This document shows, one piece after another, positions 7,063-16,664 of a stretch of DNA of 47,892 bases. Every line of letters starts with the position of its first letter. Positions within the stretch are counted from its first letter, which is position 1. This stretch comes from Butyricicoccus pullicaecorum (GTDB taxonomy: Bacteria; Bacillota; Clostridia; Oscillospirales; Butyricicoccaceae): positions 1-47,892 of the forward strand of contig JAGZIN010000020.1 of the NCBI GenBank assembly GCA_018366195.1. The letters are read 5' to 3'. The position numbers and the translations under genes are program-made. Under the pieces are notes generated by a model. It searched no databases. It was not told the origin of the DNA and saw nothing but the letters and a program-made list of their open reading frames with translations.

Positions 7063-8139
7063 ATGTTAAAACTTGCAGTTTTATTCGGCGGATTGTCGAA
7101 TGAACATAAGATTTCCTGCATTTCGGCATCTTCGATTCTGACAAATGCGGATCAAAGCCGATATGAGCTCATACCCGTGGGGATTACCCGCGATGGCAGA
7201 TGGTTCCTCTATGAAAATGCCAATCCGGAAAAGGTAAAATCTGGTGCGTGGGAACAGGAGCCAACCCTGTGTCCGGCGGTATTATCACCCGACCGGCAGA
7301 CCCATGGTCTGCTTGTCATGCGGAATGGAAGCATGGAGCAGATTCGAATTGATGTCTGTTTTCCGGTTTTGCATGGATTTGGCGGAGAAGATGGTGCAGT
7401 GCAGGGACTGCTCACGCTTGCAGGTATTCCGTTCGTTGGAGCGGGTGTTGCTGCCTCAGCCAATTCCATGGATAAGAGCCTCACCAAGATTGTCGTGGAT
7501 ACGACTGGAGTGCGTCAGGCGGCTTATGAAATCGTCCTGCGTCCAGATTATGAAAAGGATTGCATCGCAGCCGCGAAGCGGGCAGAGGCAGCGCTTCAGG
7601 GGGAATATCCCATGTTTGTAAAGCCGTGCTCCTCGGGCTCTTCTGTGGGTGTTGCGCGTGCAGACTGCTTTGAGGAGCTGGTACAGGGGCTGCAAGAAGC
7701 GTTCCGATGGGATACGAAGGTGCTTGTGGAGGAATTTATTGACGGCTATGAGGTCGAATGTGCTGTGCTCGGCAATACGTCTCCCATTGCCTCTACGGTG
7801 GGACAGATTGCCCCAACGCAGACGTTTTATACCTTTGATGCAAAATACAACGATGCCTCCTCCGCACTCTATATTCCGGCGCATATTTCTGAGCAGGCGA
7901 TTGCAAAGGTACAGGAGAATGCCATTCGTGTCTACACGGCGCTGGGCTGCCGCGGACTGTCTCGTGTGGATTTCTTCTGCACGCGAGCGGGAGAGGAAAT
8001 CGTTTTTAATGAAATCAATACGATTCCCGGCTTTACCAGTATTTCCATGTATCCCAAGCTGTTTGAGTATGGGGGACTGTCTTACAGTGCACTCATTGAC
8101 CGCTTGATTGCACTTGCAATGGAGGAAGCAGATGGATAA
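7063..8139 (+). CDS. ddl: D-alanine--D-alanine ligase
   Basis: 358 aa from ATG 7063. It joins two D-Ala with ATP to give the dipeptide for peptidoglycan precursors. The N-terminal motif LFGGLSNEHKISCISA, the ATP-grasp glycine loop KPCSSGSSVGVA and the C-terminal FNEINTIPGFT are all present. The omega-loop reads FYTFDAKY, with the Lys-Tyr pair typical of D-Ala-D-Ala ligases rather than D-Ala-D-Lac (VanA-type) enzymes. Its end overlaps the start of murI, another cell-wall enzyme, so the two are co-expressed. Confidence 0.93.
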   Translation: MLKLAVLFGGLSNEHKISCISASSILTNADQSRYELIPVGITRDGRWFLYENANPEKVKSGAWEQEPTLCPAVLSPDRQTHGLLVMRNGSMEQIRIDVCFPVLHGFGGEDGAVQGLLTLAGIPFVGAGVAASANSMDKSLTKIVVDTTGVRQAAYEIVLRPDYEKDCIAAAKRAEAALQGEYPMFVKPCSSGSSVGVARADCFEELVQGLQEAFRWDTKVLVEEFIDGYEVECAVLGNTSPIASTVGQIAPTQTFYTFDAKYNDASSALYIPAHISEQAIAKVQENAIRVYTALGCRGLSRVDFFCTRAGEEIVFNEINTIPGFTSISMYPKLFEYGGLSYSALIDRLIALAMEEADG

Positions 8140-8932
8140 CCGACCCATTGGCGTATTTGATTCCGGTGTAGGCGGACTGACGGCAGTGCGCCGCCTGCAT
8201 GAGATTTTACCTCATGAGGATATCATTTATTTTGGAGATACGGGACGGGTACCCTATGGCACGCGCTCGGAAGAAACCATACTCAAATACACGAGGCAGG
8301 ACGTGCGGTTTTTACGGAGCTTTGATATCAAAGCAATTGTGGTTGCCTGCAACACGGTTTCGGCAACAGCGCTCGATACCGTTGCCGCAGAGACAGAGGT
8401 TCCCATGATTGGCGTGGTGTGGCCTGCCTGTGATGCAGCACGAAAGGCAACTGCCAATGGCAGGATTGGTGTGATTGGGACGCAGGCAACCGTGCGTTCG
8501 AGGGTATATGAGCGCATGCTGCGTGATGCAGACCCAAAGCTGTCTGTATGGATGCAGCCCTGTCCGCTTCTCGTACCGCTGGCTGAAAATGGGCGTGTGC
8601 ATCGCGGGGACATGGTGGCAGAGACTCTGGTGCGGGAATATCTTGCCCCAATCAAAGCACAAAATGTAGATACATTGATTCTTGCCTGCACCCATTATCC
8701 GCTTTTGCGTGAGGTGATTGCGGCAGAGATGGGAGAACAGGTGCACCTCATTGATTCAGGCGCGGCAGCGGCAGAGCGCGTGCGCGGAATGCTGGTTCCT
8801 GCACAGGTGCGGCAGGGAAAAACACGGTATTTTGTGTCTGATGACCCACAGGGGTTCAATACCCTTGCACCGGAGTTTTTGCACAGTACTCTGGATTTTC
8901 CGGCAGAACAGGTGGATATCGGCGCGTTTTGA
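8132..8932 (+). CDS. murI: glutamate racemase
   Basis: 266 aa from ATG 8132, which overlaps the ddl stop by 8 bases. GGAGGA at 8121 supports this start over a frame extension to 8108. It makes D-glutamate for peptidoglycan. The family motifs GVFDSGVGGLTAV, VVACNTVSA (first catalytic Cys) and ILACTHYPLL (second catalytic Cys) are all intact. It lies directly after ddl, giving both D-amino-acid branch enzymes in one transcript. Confidence 0.95.
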   Translation: MDNRPIGVFDSGVGGLTAVRRLHEILPHEDIIYFGDTGRVPYGTRSEETILKYTRQDVRFLRSFDIKAIVVACNTVSATALDTVAAETEVPMIGVVWPACDAARKATANGRIGVIGTQATVRSRVYERMLRDADPKLSVWMQPCPLLVPLAENGRVHRGDMVAETLVREYLAPIKAQNVDTLILACTHYPLLREVIAAEMGEQVHLIDSGAAAAERVRGMLVPAQVRQGKTRYFVSDDPQGFNTLAPEFLHSTLDFPAEQVDIGAF

Positions 8933-8955
8933 AATATTTTTGATAGGAGATAACC

Positions 8956-9399
8956 ATGGAAGATATAAAAAAAGATGTTTGGTTGTCGATTCATTCTGTA
9001 CAGCGATTTGAGGGCTGTGAGCCGGAGGAGGTCAATATGATGACGGCTGCACGCTTGTATCGCAAACGAGATAAATATTATATCTCTTATCATGAGAGTG
9101 AAATCACGGGGCTGGAAGGAACCCATACCATGCTCAAAATTGACAACGGAGCAGTTTCTATGACACGGACGGGCAGCTGTCCATCGGAAATGCTGTTTCT
9201 GGAAAATCAGCGGCATGTCGGTCTATATCATACCAATTTTGGTACGGCTCTTACCATATCGACCCGAACATCGCGAATTGTCAACCGTATTACCGAAAAT
9301 GGCGGTATGCTTGCCATTGATTACACGATAGAAGTAGACCAGAATCTGGCGGGGCAGCATCATTTTGAAATGGTGGTGTCCACCGAGCCTATGGTATGA
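8956..9399 (+). CDS. YwiB-like (DUF1934) beta-barrel protein
   Basis: 147 aa from ATG 8956, with ATAGGAG upstream. The sequence of alternating strands (DVWLSIHSVQRF, YYISYHESEITGLEGTHTML, GGMLAIDYTIEVDQNLAGQH) matches the DUF1934 family, a calycin-like beta-barrel of unknown ligand. As in Bacillus, where ywiB precedes argS, the gene directly precedes argS here. Function is unknown. Confidence 0.8.
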   Translation: MEDIKKDVWLSIHSVQRFEGCEPEEVNMMTAARLYRKRDKYYISYHESEITGLEGTHTMLKIDNGAVSMTRTGSCPSEMLFLENQRHVGLYHTNFGTALTISTRTSRIVNRITENGGMLAIDYTIEVDQNLAGQHHFEMVVSTEPMV

Positions 9400-9461
9400 T
9401 TGCCGCACAGACGGTGATGATACTGGAGATGAGAAAAAGACAATACGGAGAGTGAAAATAT

Positions 9462-11156
9462 ATGAATTTGTTAGAAATTGCACGCCAGCAGGCGGTAAAG
9501 ATTGTAGAAACAGCTTATGAAAAAGCGGTTGCTGCCGGTGCTCTGCCGCAGGCAGAGCTGCCTGAAATTGCTGTTGAAATCCCGAAGGACGCCTCAAATG
9601 GAGACTGGGCTTCTACCTTTGCGATGCAGTGTGCCAAGCCTCTGCGCATGGCACCGCGCAAAATTGCAGAGTGCATGGTCGAGCAGGCAGACCTGACCAA
9701 TACCTGTTTTGAAAAGATGGACATTGCAGGTCCGGGCTTTTTGAATTTTACCCTCAACCAAAGCTGGTATCAAGATGCAGTTCGCGCAGTTGGTACCTGC
9801 GGGGAAAACTACGGCAGAACCAAACTGGAAAATCCGGAAAAAATCATGGTCGAATTTGTTTCTGCAAACCCGACAGGCCCTATGCACATGGGCAATGCGC
9901 GCGGAGGCGTTTTGGGAGACTGTCTTGCAGAGGTTCTGGATTGGGCTGGTCATGATGTCACCCGTGAGTTTTATATCAATGATGCAGGCAATCAGGTCGA
10001 TAAGTTTGCCCATTCGGTGGAAGGCCGCTATATACAGGAGCTGAAGGGGGAGGATAGCATTGTATTCGATTCGTCTTGGTATCAGGGGGCAGATATTCGA
10101 GAGCTGGCACACAATTTAGTGGAACAGTATGGCGATACGCTGCTGTCTATGACCGAGCAGGAGCGTTTCGATACCATTGTAGGCTATGGCTTGCCTCACA
10201 ATATCGCAAAGATGCAGAGAGATTTGGAGCGCTATAAGATTCAGTATGATGTATGGTTCCGCGAATCTACCCTGCATGAGTCTGGCGCAGTGGCAGAAAC
10301 CGTACAGATGCTGACAGATGCCGGTGTGACCTATGAGCAGGAGGGCGCTCTGTGGCTGCGCTCGACTGCATTTGGCGCGGATAAAGACGATGTATTGCGT
10401 CGTGCGAATGGATTTTACACCTATTTTGCCGCAGATATTGCGTACCACCGCAATAAGTTTCAGACACGCGGCTTTGACCGAGTCATCAACATTTGGGGCG
10501 CCGATCACCATGGTCATGTAGCACGCTTGCAGCGCGCTTTAGATGCACTGGGGCTTCATGGTTCGGAGCGTCTCGAGGTCGTCCTGATGCAGTTGGTACG
10601 CATGATGCAGGGCGGTGAAGTGGTGCGTATGTCCAAGCGGACTGGTAAGAGCCTGACGCTATCTGACCTGCTGGACGAAATTCCGGTAGATGCAGCACGT
10701 TTCTTCTTTAACTCCCGTGCAGCAGAAACGCAGATGGAATTTGACCTCGATTTGGCAGTCAAGCAGGATTCGGACAATCCGCTCTACTATGTGCAGTATG
10801 CTCATGCGCGTATTTGCTCTATCCTGCGCAATGCCGCAGAAAATGGTGTTGCCGTGCCCGAGATGGAGACAGTTGACCTGACCGTGCTCACCCATACAGA
10901 CGAAAAGGCACTGATTAAGGCAATTGCACTCTTGCCGGAGGAAATTCAGGAAGCAGCACAGACCCGTGACCCGTCCAAACTCAACAAGTATGCCGTGCAG
11001 CTTGCCGCACAGTTCCATCGCTTTTATAATGCTTGCCGTATTATGGACGCAGAGCCGGCGCTGCGAGATGCACGTCTGTGTCTGTGTCAGGCTGCCGTTC
11101 AGACCGTGCGCAATGCCCTGCATATCATTGGCGTAGACGCACCAGAGAAAATGTAA
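9462..11156 (+). CDS. argS: arginyl-tRNA synthetase
   Basis: 564 aa from ATG 9462, preceded by GGAGAG. It charges tRNA-Arg. Class I signatures are seen: the HIGH-type motif ANPTGPMHMGNARGG, the KMSK-type loop MSKRTGKSLTL, an N-terminal Arg-S additional domain (residues 1-90) and a C-terminal DALR anticodon-binding domain beginning near YVQYAHARICSIL. Length is normal for the family. No T-box leader is visible in the 62 bases upstream, so it depends on readthrough. Confidence 0.96.
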   Translation: MNLLEIARQQAVKIVETAYEKAVAAGALPQAELPEIAVEIPKDASNGDWASTFAMQCAKPLRMAPRKIAECMVEQADLTNTCFEKMDIAGPGFLNFTLNQSWYQDAVRAVGTCGENYGRTKLENPEKIMVEFVSANPTGPMHMGNARGGVLGDCLAEVLDWAGHDVTREFYINDAGNQVDKFAHSVEGRYIQELKGEDSIVFDSSWYQGADIRELAHNLVEQYGDTLLSMTEQERFDTIVGYGLPHNIAKMQRDLERYKIQYDVWFRESTLHESGAVAETVQMLTDAGVTYEQEGALWLRSTAFGADKDDVLRRANGFYTYFAADIAYHRNKFQTRGFDRVINIWGADHHGHVARLQRALDALGLHGSERLEVVLMQLVRMMQGGEVVRMSKRTGKSLTLSDLLDEIPVDAARFFFNSRAAETQMEFDLDLAVKQDSDNPLYYVQYAHARICSILRNAAENGVAVPEMETVDLTVLTHTDEKALIKAIALLPEEIQEAAQTRDPSKLNKYAVQLAAQFHRFYNACRIMDAEPALRDARLCLCQAAVQTVRNALHIIGVDAPEKM

Positions 11157-11211
11157 GAACACGTAATATCATGGTTTTATGGGTCATGTTCATCTGTGAA
11201 AGGAGCTTACC

Positions 11212-12687
11212 TTGCGAATCCTAAGAAAATGTATGGCTGTTTTTCTATGTCTGGTTATGATTACAGGACAGGCGGCGGCCCTCTCACCGGCAGAACGATT
11301 TGAGCGGGCTGCCTCCATCATCAATCTTCGTGGGCTGATTGCGGAGGAATATCCCATTACACAGGAGACGATTGCCCAAAGCAAAGCCTATTTGGAGGAG
11401 CACCCTGAGGCGCTGTCAAATCTCCTGAATGATATTTTGGGGGGCATGGATACCCATTCCATGTATTTGACAGCAGAAGAATATCAGGCAGGATTTTCTA
11501 CCCTGTCAGGGTATGCGGGTGTTGGTATTGCAATCCGGCAAGATGAACAGGGGACATTTGTCCAACATGTCGTCAGACATTCACCAGCAGCCTCAGCGGG
11601 CATACAGGTGGGAGACCGTCTGCTTGCTGTGAACGGAACAGATGTGCGCGAAACTGCAATGACAGAGATTGGCGTATTGCTGCAAGGTGCTGCGGGAACA
11701 CCGGTGCAGCTCACCATATCGCGTGATGGGAAGCCGCTCTCCTTTCAGATGAATCGGGAAAAAATCTTGGAGGAAACGGTGGAAGCGCGGCAGGCGGCAC
11801 CAGGAGTGGAGTATATTTCTGTCAGCGCATTTTCTTCGATGCATGATGCGGAGGATTTTGCCGAAATCTGGAATGGATTGGATGAAAAAAAGACCAATGC
11901 CGTGATTTTGGATTTAAGGGACAATGGCGGCGGTATGGTAGATGCAGCGCTTGCTATGCTGAATCTCATGCTGGAAAAGCCCGCAAAAATGGCAACCATG
12001 CACTATCGCAAGAGCCTTGGCGGAGATGAGGTTTATGAGTCCTCGGGAGGCGGTCTGCCTTTGCGTAAGCTCATTGTACTGGTTGGACCGCATACCGCTT
12101 CGGCTGCTGAGCTGATGGCTGGCGTTCTGCATGATGTGGGCGGAGCAACCCTGATGGGGGCACAGACCTACGGAAAGGGGCAGGGGCAGTATCACTTGCA
12201 GGTGGACGGAGATTATCTGGTGCTGACTTGTCTGGAAATGAGTCTGCCAAAATCTGGCAGATGGGAAGGCGTTGGGTTGAAGCCAGATATCGAGGCGCAT
12301 ACGCTGCGCACGATTCGAGGATATCTCAAAACCGCCGCGCCGCTTGATGTCCAGTTACCGGTTGCGTATGGACAAAAAGGGGCACAGGTACGTGCCGTTT
12401 GTGAGCGGCTGCACGCTATGGGCTATCTGGCAGAGCCAAGTGATATCTTGGATACCCGTGCATTTGGGGCGCTGCGGAGATTCCAGATGGACGCTGGACT
12501 GGATACCCGTTTGGGAGCGGACGAAGCGACCCTGCGTGCGCTGGACACAGCCGCAAAGCGTGCGGCAGAGCAAGGGCTGATGATTGATGATGTATATTAT
12601 GCTGCGCTGCGTGTCTGTCAACAGGCAGCGCAGCAGCCGCTTCGTTATCAGCCGCAGGCAGATGGCTCATGGCACGCTGCTGCTTAA
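11212..12687 (+). CDS. PDZ-containing S41 family carboxy-terminal protease with C-terminal peptidoglycan-binding-like domain
   Basis: 491 aa from TTG 11212 with AAGGAG 6 bases before it; no better ATG fits the signal sequence. Residues 1-24 are a signal peptide (MAVFLCLVMITGQAAA). Residues of about 95-180 form a PDZ domain (GYAGVGIAI, HSPAASAGIQVGDRLLAVNG). The S41 core has LDLRDNGGGMVDAAL, the catalytic Ser in GPHTASAAELMAG and the Lys in TYGKGQGQ. Residues of about 385-455 look like a PG_binding_1 helical domain (VRAVCERLHAMGYL, ALRRFQMDAGL), which is how many clostridial CtpA proteins end. The protease is exported, and its substrate is unknown. Confidence 0.88.
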   Translation: MRILRKCMAVFLCLVMITGQAAALSPAERFERAASIINLRGLIAEEYPITQETIAQSKAYLEEHPEALSNLLNDILGGMDTHSMYLTAEEYQAGFSTLSGYAGVGIAIRQDEQGTFVQHVVRHSPAASAGIQVGDRLLAVNGTDVRETAMTEIGVLLQGAAGTPVQLTISRDGKPLSFQMNREKILEETVEARQAAPGVEYISVSAFSSMHDAEDFAEIWNGLDEKKTNAVILDLRDNGGGMVDAALAMLNLMLEKPAKMATMHYRKSLGGDEVYESSGGGLPLRKLIVLVGPHTASAAELMAGVLHDVGGATLMGAQTYGKGQGQYHLQVDGDYLVLTCLEMSLPKSGRWEGVGLKPDIEAHTLRTIRGYLKTAAPLDVQLPVAYGQKGAQVRAVCERLHAMGYLAEPSDILDTRAFGALRRFQMDAGLDTRLGADEATLRALDTAAKRAAEQGLMIDDVYYAALRVCQQAAQQPLRYQPQADGSWHAAA

Positions 12688-12703
12688 AGGCAAGGAGGAA
12701 ACA

Positions 12704-13738
12704 ATGGAACCAATTCCGTTATCGGGTGGACAGTTGATGGCAACAAATCCCGAGGATTACACATTGATTGCGAGCAATCCAGAACTGATTGCAGGTGCGC
12801 TGGCGACTGACCCAAAGATGCTTGCACGCTTGCGGGAAACTTGTCCGGAGGTTCCGGTGGGGCTTATGGTGCGCTGTCCGGTACTGACAGAGGATATGGA
12901 ACGTCCCATGGTGGAAACCTATATGCGTCAGTGCCGCAAGGCGTTTCCTCCCCTTTTACAGCACCATGCAGATTTTTATTATCTGTATGGTGCAGCAGAC
13001 TTTTATACCCTGCGTGCGGCTGTACTGGCTATGACCGATTTGTCGGGCAGTGCACTGATGGCAGAACTGCCTGTTGATGCAGATGCCCGTATGGAAGATG
13101 GAACCGATTGTTTGGCAGCGGTTGCGGTTTTACAGCGGATAGGCGTGTCAACCATTATTTTGACCGCCTGTGAATCGCAGGATTTACCAGCGGCACTTCA
13201 TGAGATTGCGCCCCATGCGCGCGTATCGTTGGGCGTGCGCTGTCCCGCTGTATGGCTGCTGCGGGATATGGAGCTGCCAAACGTAGAACTTTTTGTACCC
13301 ATGCCGACAGAACGTGCCCACCGTTTGGCTGATTTGGTGCGCGTGCGTGCAGGCATTGGCGCAGATACCGTGATTCCTCGGGAGCTTGATGATGTGGTGC
13401 TTGCGCCAGATGGGCGTGATGCGCATTTTATTGATTGGACAACCAGTATTTCCGATGAAATCAGCTGTGACCACCTGCTTGGAGAGCGGTTGGTTGAATT
13501 GGAGGACGAAGCACCGGCGGCATTCAAGCTCCTGCTGGAGGAGGAGGAGGACGTGCTGGTGCTTGAGGAAAATCTTTATATGATTACACGTCCGGTCTGC
13601 CTTTGTGCGGAATCACCGGAGCTGTTGGAAAAAGCCCTGCGCGTATATGCCGGACTTGCTCTTTATGATGGAACATGGGAGCAGGAGGGGCGTATCTTAA
13701 AGTATTTTTCTGAAAAATATGGGCTTATCTGTATGTAA
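12704..13738 (+). CDS. unrecognised protein, possibly a degenerate homocysteine-methyltransferase-like barrel
   Basis: 344 aa from ATG 12704, chosen because AAGGAGG lies 8 bases upstream; a frame extension to 12,584 overlaps the protease. Alternating hydrophobic strands and helices (TLRAAVLAMTDLSGSALMAEL, ILTACESQDLPAALHEIA, ARVSLGVRCPAVWLL) suggest an alpha/beta barrel, and the layout recalls the homocysteine-binding half of MetH. The zinc-binding Gly-Cys-Cys is absent, so methyltransferase activity is not supported. The C-terminal third is acidic (LLLEEEEDVLVLEE). It sits between a protease and prmA with short spacers. The family assignment is inference. Confidence 0.65.
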   Translation: MEPIPLSGGQLMATNPEDYTLIASNPELIAGALATDPKMLARLRETCPEVPVGLMVRCPVLTEDMERPMVETYMRQCRKAFPPLLQHHADFYYLYGAADFYTLRAAVLAMTDLSGSALMAELPVDADARMEDGTDCLAAVAVLQRIGVSTIILTACESQDLPAALHEIAPHARVSLGVRCPAVWLLRDMELPNVELFVPMPTERAHRLADLVRVRAGIGADTVIPRELDDVVLAPDGRDAHFIDWTTSISDEISCDHLLGERLVELEDEAPAAFKLLLEEEEDVLVLEENLYMITRPVCLCAESPELLEKALRVYAGLALYDGTWEQEGRILKYFSEKYGLICM

Positions 13739-13752
13739 TAAAGGAGAATCGA

Positions 13753-14739
13753 ATGGATTTCATCGAAGTAACGATTTTTACGACAACTGAGGGAATCGAG
13801 CCGGTTGCAGACGTGCTCGAATCGCTGGGAATCGAAGGATATGCACTGGAGGACGCGGCGGATTTCGAGGAATTTTTACAGGATACTGAGATATACTGGG
13901 ATTATGTGGACGAGACGCTGTGCCAGACCCTGCGCAATCAGGAAACCAAGCTCAAAATTTATGTGGAGGACACAGCAGATGGGCATGCGCAGATAGATGC
14001 CCTATGCCGTGCCTTGGATACGCTGCGTGAGCAGGACACAGAAAAGGCATTTGGACGGCTGGAAACCGTACAGAATGTGACCCGTCAGGAGGATTGGGAA
14101 TGGGGCTGGAAGCAATATTTTAAGCCTTTCCCCGTAGGCGAAACCTTTCTGATTAAGCCCTCTTGGGAAACCGTAGCGGATACAGAAAACCGTCGGATTC
14201 TGGAAATCGATCCTGCCTCCTCTTTTGGCACAGGAACCCATGATACCACACAGCTATGTATTACCATGCTGGAAAAAATCGTCCATGGCGGCGAAAAAAT
14301 GCTGGATATGGGAACCGGTTCGGGTATTTTGGCAATCGCAGCAGGAATGTTGGGGGCCAATCCGGAAGTGGCGGTCGATATTGACGCACACTGTCTGACC
14401 TGTGCCAGAGAGAATGCTGAGCGCAACGGTGTCACCATTTGCCGCACCCTTCATGGAGATGCCTTGCAGGATACCGCGCTTGCGCAGGAAATTGGTGGGG
14501 GATATGATATTATATGCGCCAATATTGTGGCGGATATTATCATTGGCATGGCACCAATGTTCTATGATAAGCTGACAGAAGGCGGCATCTTGATTACATC
14601 AGGTATCCTCGCAGAGCGGGCGGACGAGGTGGCAGCAGCACTGAAAAAGGCTGGGTTGATACTGACCGAGCGGCAGATTTCGGGCGGCTGGGCAGCATTT
14701 ACAGCGGTACGATCTGCCTGCACAGTGTCAGAAAGTTGA
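13753..14739 (+). CDS. prmA: ribosomal protein L11 methyltransferase
   Basis: 328 aa from ATG 13753, with AAAGGAG upstream. It trimethylates L11 with SAM. The N-terminal domain (IEVTIFTTTEGIEPVADVL) precedes the Rossmann methyltransferase domain with the SAM motif MLDMGTGSGILAIAAGMLGA, the acidic loop VDIDAHCLTCA and the motif IICANIVADII. The substrate-loop motif FGTGTHDTTQLC is complete. It is followed by rsmE, the usual order in Firmicutes, where both modify the translation machinery. Confidence 0.95.
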   Translation: MDFIEVTIFTTTEGIEPVADVLESLGIEGYALEDAADFEEFLQDTEIYWDYVDETLCQTLRNQETKLKIYVEDTADGHAQIDALCRALDTLREQDTEKAFGRLETVQNVTRQEDWEWGWKQYFKPFPVGETFLIKPSWETVADTENRRILEIDPASSFGTGTHDTTQLCITMLEKIVHGGEKMLDMGTGSGILAIAAGMLGANPEVAVDIDAHCLTCARENAERNGVTICRTLHGDALQDTALAQEIGGGYDIICANIVADIIIGMAPMFYDKLTEGGILITSGILAERADEVAAALKKAGLILTERQISGGWAAFTAVRSACTVSES

Positions 14740-14813
14740 AAAATGCGCTGGACAAGCGGCGCTGAGTTTGCTAAAATGGTTTGAGAATACCCAGAAACCG
14801 GGAGGAAATGACC

Positions 14814-15545
14814 TTGCCGAGATTTTTTATAGATTATGTGCCGGATTGTGACAGCATTACCCTGACAGGAGACGATGCACATCATATTTCACGTGTTTTG
14901 CGCATGAAATCAGGAGAACATTTGACGATTTGCGATGGAATGGGAACAGATTACCTGTGTGTTTTGTCGGAGACCGAGAGCGGAAAGGCACACTGTCAGA
15001 TTCAGGACCGTGCACCCTCCCGCGGAGAACCCTCTACCCATGTCACTTTGTTTATGGCACTGCCCAAGGGCGATAAAATGGATTTTATTGTGCAAAAGGC
15101 GGTGGAGTTGGGGGTGCATACCATTGTACCCTATCTGGCGTTACGCTGTGTTTCCAGACCGGACGGGAAGGCACTTGCAAAAAAGATAGAGCGCTGGCGC
15201 AAAATTGCAAGAGAGGCTGCACAGCAATGCGGCAGAGGCCGTGTGCCTGCGGTTTTGGAGTGCGTCGATTTTTGCAGTGCGGCAGAGCGCTGCGCAAAAA
15301 CAGAGATGCCTCTGTTTTTCTATGAAATGGAGCAGCAGACCAGCGTGCGCACGGCGCTTGGCACACATGCCTTTGCATCGGCGGGAATCATGATTGGTCC
15401 AGAGGGTGGATTTGAAGAGGAGGAGGCACAGATGGCGCGGCAGTGCGGATTGAGGTCCGTTTCACTCGGTCCGCGTATTTTGCGTTGTGAAACAGCGCCG
15501 CTTGCTGCATTGACAGCCGTGCTGTATGAAAGCGGCAATTTATAA
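14814..15545 (+). CDS. rsmE: 16S rRNA m3U1498 methyltransferase
   Basis: 243 aa from TTG 14814. This start is chosen because GGAGG lies 8 bases upstream and family members begin M-PRFF; ATG 14808 is only 3 bases from the Shine-Dalgarno. The N-terminal PUA-like domain (DAHHISRVLRMKSGEHLTIC) is followed by the SPOUT knot with GPEGGFEEEE and ILRCETAPLAAL. It methylates U1498 of 16S rRNA in the assembled small subunit. Confidence 0.94.
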   Translation: MPRFFIDYVPDCDSITLTGDDAHHISRVLRMKSGEHLTICDGMGTDYLCVLSETESGKAHCQIQDRAPSRGEPSTHVTLFMALPKGDKMDFIVQKAVELGVHTIVPYLALRCVSRPDGKALAKKIERWRKIAREAAQQCGRGRVPAVLECVDFCSAAERCAKTEMPLFFYEMEQQTSVRTALGTHAFASAGIMIGPEGGFEEEEAQMARQCGLRSVSLGPRILRCETAPLAALTAVLYESGNL

Positions 15546-15566
15546 ATATGGTAGGAGTTGATTTTT

Positions 15567-16373
15567 TTGGCTGCACAAATGCCTGAAAAGAATAACAGAC
15601 AGACGAGAATTTCCGCCAAGGAAGATCCCCGTAAAAGCGACTATATTACCAACAAGGTATTGCTCGTATTTTCCGGTTGCTTGCTCGGCGTGCTGGGACT
15701 GATGTTCCTCAGCAATGTGTTGGGCTATTCTACAAATTATGAGGTCGGGCTTGTGGCCATTCGAGTGCTGCGTGTTGTGGGTCTGGCTGCGGTTGTGGCT
15801 GGACTGCTTTTGATGCTGCGTGAGCGCAGGCGCGGGGTGGATATGACCTATCGGGTCATGAAGGGCAGTACACTTGCTGTTTTTGGTGCGGCTTTGTTTG
15901 TTGTGTTTGTGATTGTAGACCGAAATCCGCTATCCTCCATTAAACTCATGTATATTGTGCTGCCTGCATTTGCGTTTATGTATTTGATTTATCATTCATA
16001 TCAGCCGGAATTTTTCATGATTTCATTGGATTGCAGTATTGCTGCCGGTGCGGTGCTGCTTGCAAATACAGTGCGCGGCTCTGCCTATAAGCTTCCGATG
16101 CTTGCCGCAGTGGTTGTTCTGATGGCGGCACAGGTGATTGGGACTGCAAAGGTGAAAAGTGATTTCGGACATTTGCGTTTGGGCAGCAAGCGTAAATATG
16201 TATTTGATTTTTCCAATAACGCATATCTCATGATGTTTCTGACCCCAGTCGTTATGACAATCTTGGCTGCTGTGGGTATGCTGATGGGCGGACGGATTCC
16301 GGTTGCAAGCATGATTGCAGCAGGTGCATATTTCTTTGTGACAGCAGTATACTATACGGTGAAGCTGGTATAA
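15567..16373 (+). CDS. polytopic membrane protein of unknown function
   Basis: About 268 aa. TTG 15567 is 9 bases after TAGGAG; ATG 15579 is the alternative. A basic N-terminus (MPEKNNRQTRISAKEDPRKS) is followed by about eight hydrophobic segments in pairs. No recognisable motif is present. It ends the run that begins at ddl and lies just before a stem-loop and the tRNA cluster. Confidence 0.7.
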   Translation: MAAQMPEKNNRQTRISAKEDPRKSDYITNKVLLVFSGCLLGVLGLMFLSNVLGYSTNYEVGLVAIRVLRVVGLAAVVAGLLLMLRERRRGVDMTYRVMKGSTLAVFGAALFVVFVIVDRNPLSSIKLMYIVLPAFAFMYLIYHSYQPEFFMISLDCSIAAGAVLLANTVRGSAYKLPMLAAVVVLMAAQVIGTAKVKSDFGHLRLGSKRKYVFDFSNNAYLMMFLTPVVMTILAAVGMLMGGRIPVASMIAAGAYFFVTAVYYTVKLV

Positions 16374-16391
16374 GACTGATATGCAATATCC

Positions 16392-16423
16392 GAATCCAGA
16401 GGGGAACTGCTCCCTCTGGATTC
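16392..16423 (+). terminator. stem-loop ending the ddl-to-16373 run
   Basis: GAATCCAGAGGG, an 8-base loop, then CCCTCTGGATTC is a perfect 12-bp stem. There is no T-run directly after it, so termination may be incomplete. Confidence 0.5.
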
Positions 16424-16512
16424 TGAATATGCCAGAAAACAGCAGAGGATTCCCGGATTCTTGGTGAAAAAATTTGCCTTCAAAAAAACTTGAAAAAAAA
16501 TAAAAAAAGGCG

Positions 16513-16541
16513 TTGACAAATGGCGCATCATTCGATATAAT
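16513..16541 (+). promoter_or_regulatory. consensus sigma-A promoter for the tRNA cluster
   Basis: A perfect TTGACA (16513-16518), a 17-base spacer and a perfect TATAAT (16536-16541), 41 bases before the first tRNA. Confidence 0.92.
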
Positions 16542-16582
16542 AAATATCGTCGCTGATGAGAAACGACAAAACAAAAGAATAC

Positions 16583-16659
16583 GGCGGTATAGCTTAGTTG
16601 GCTAGAGCGTTCGGTTCATACCCGAAAGGTCATTGGTTCAAGTCCAATTACCGCTACCA
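16583..16659 (+). tRNA. tRNA-Met (CAT), elongator type
   Basis: 77 bases with an encoded CCA. The acceptor GGCGGTA pairs with TACCGCT (one G-T), the anticodon stem TTCGG/CCGAA holds the loop TTCATAC, and the T-loop is GGTTCAAGTCC. The absence of three consecutive G-C pairs in the anticodon stem and of a 1-72 mismatch excludes the initiator. It resembles the Bacillus elongator tRNA-Met more than tRNA-Ile2, but the latter cannot be excluded from sequence alone. Confidence 0.9.
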
Positions 16660-16664
16660 AATTT

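Noticed and set aside
16583..16659. CAT-anticodon tRNA as initiator tRNA-fMet
   Set aside because: The first base pair is G-T rather than a mismatch, and the anticodon stem lacks the three G-C pairs of initiators.
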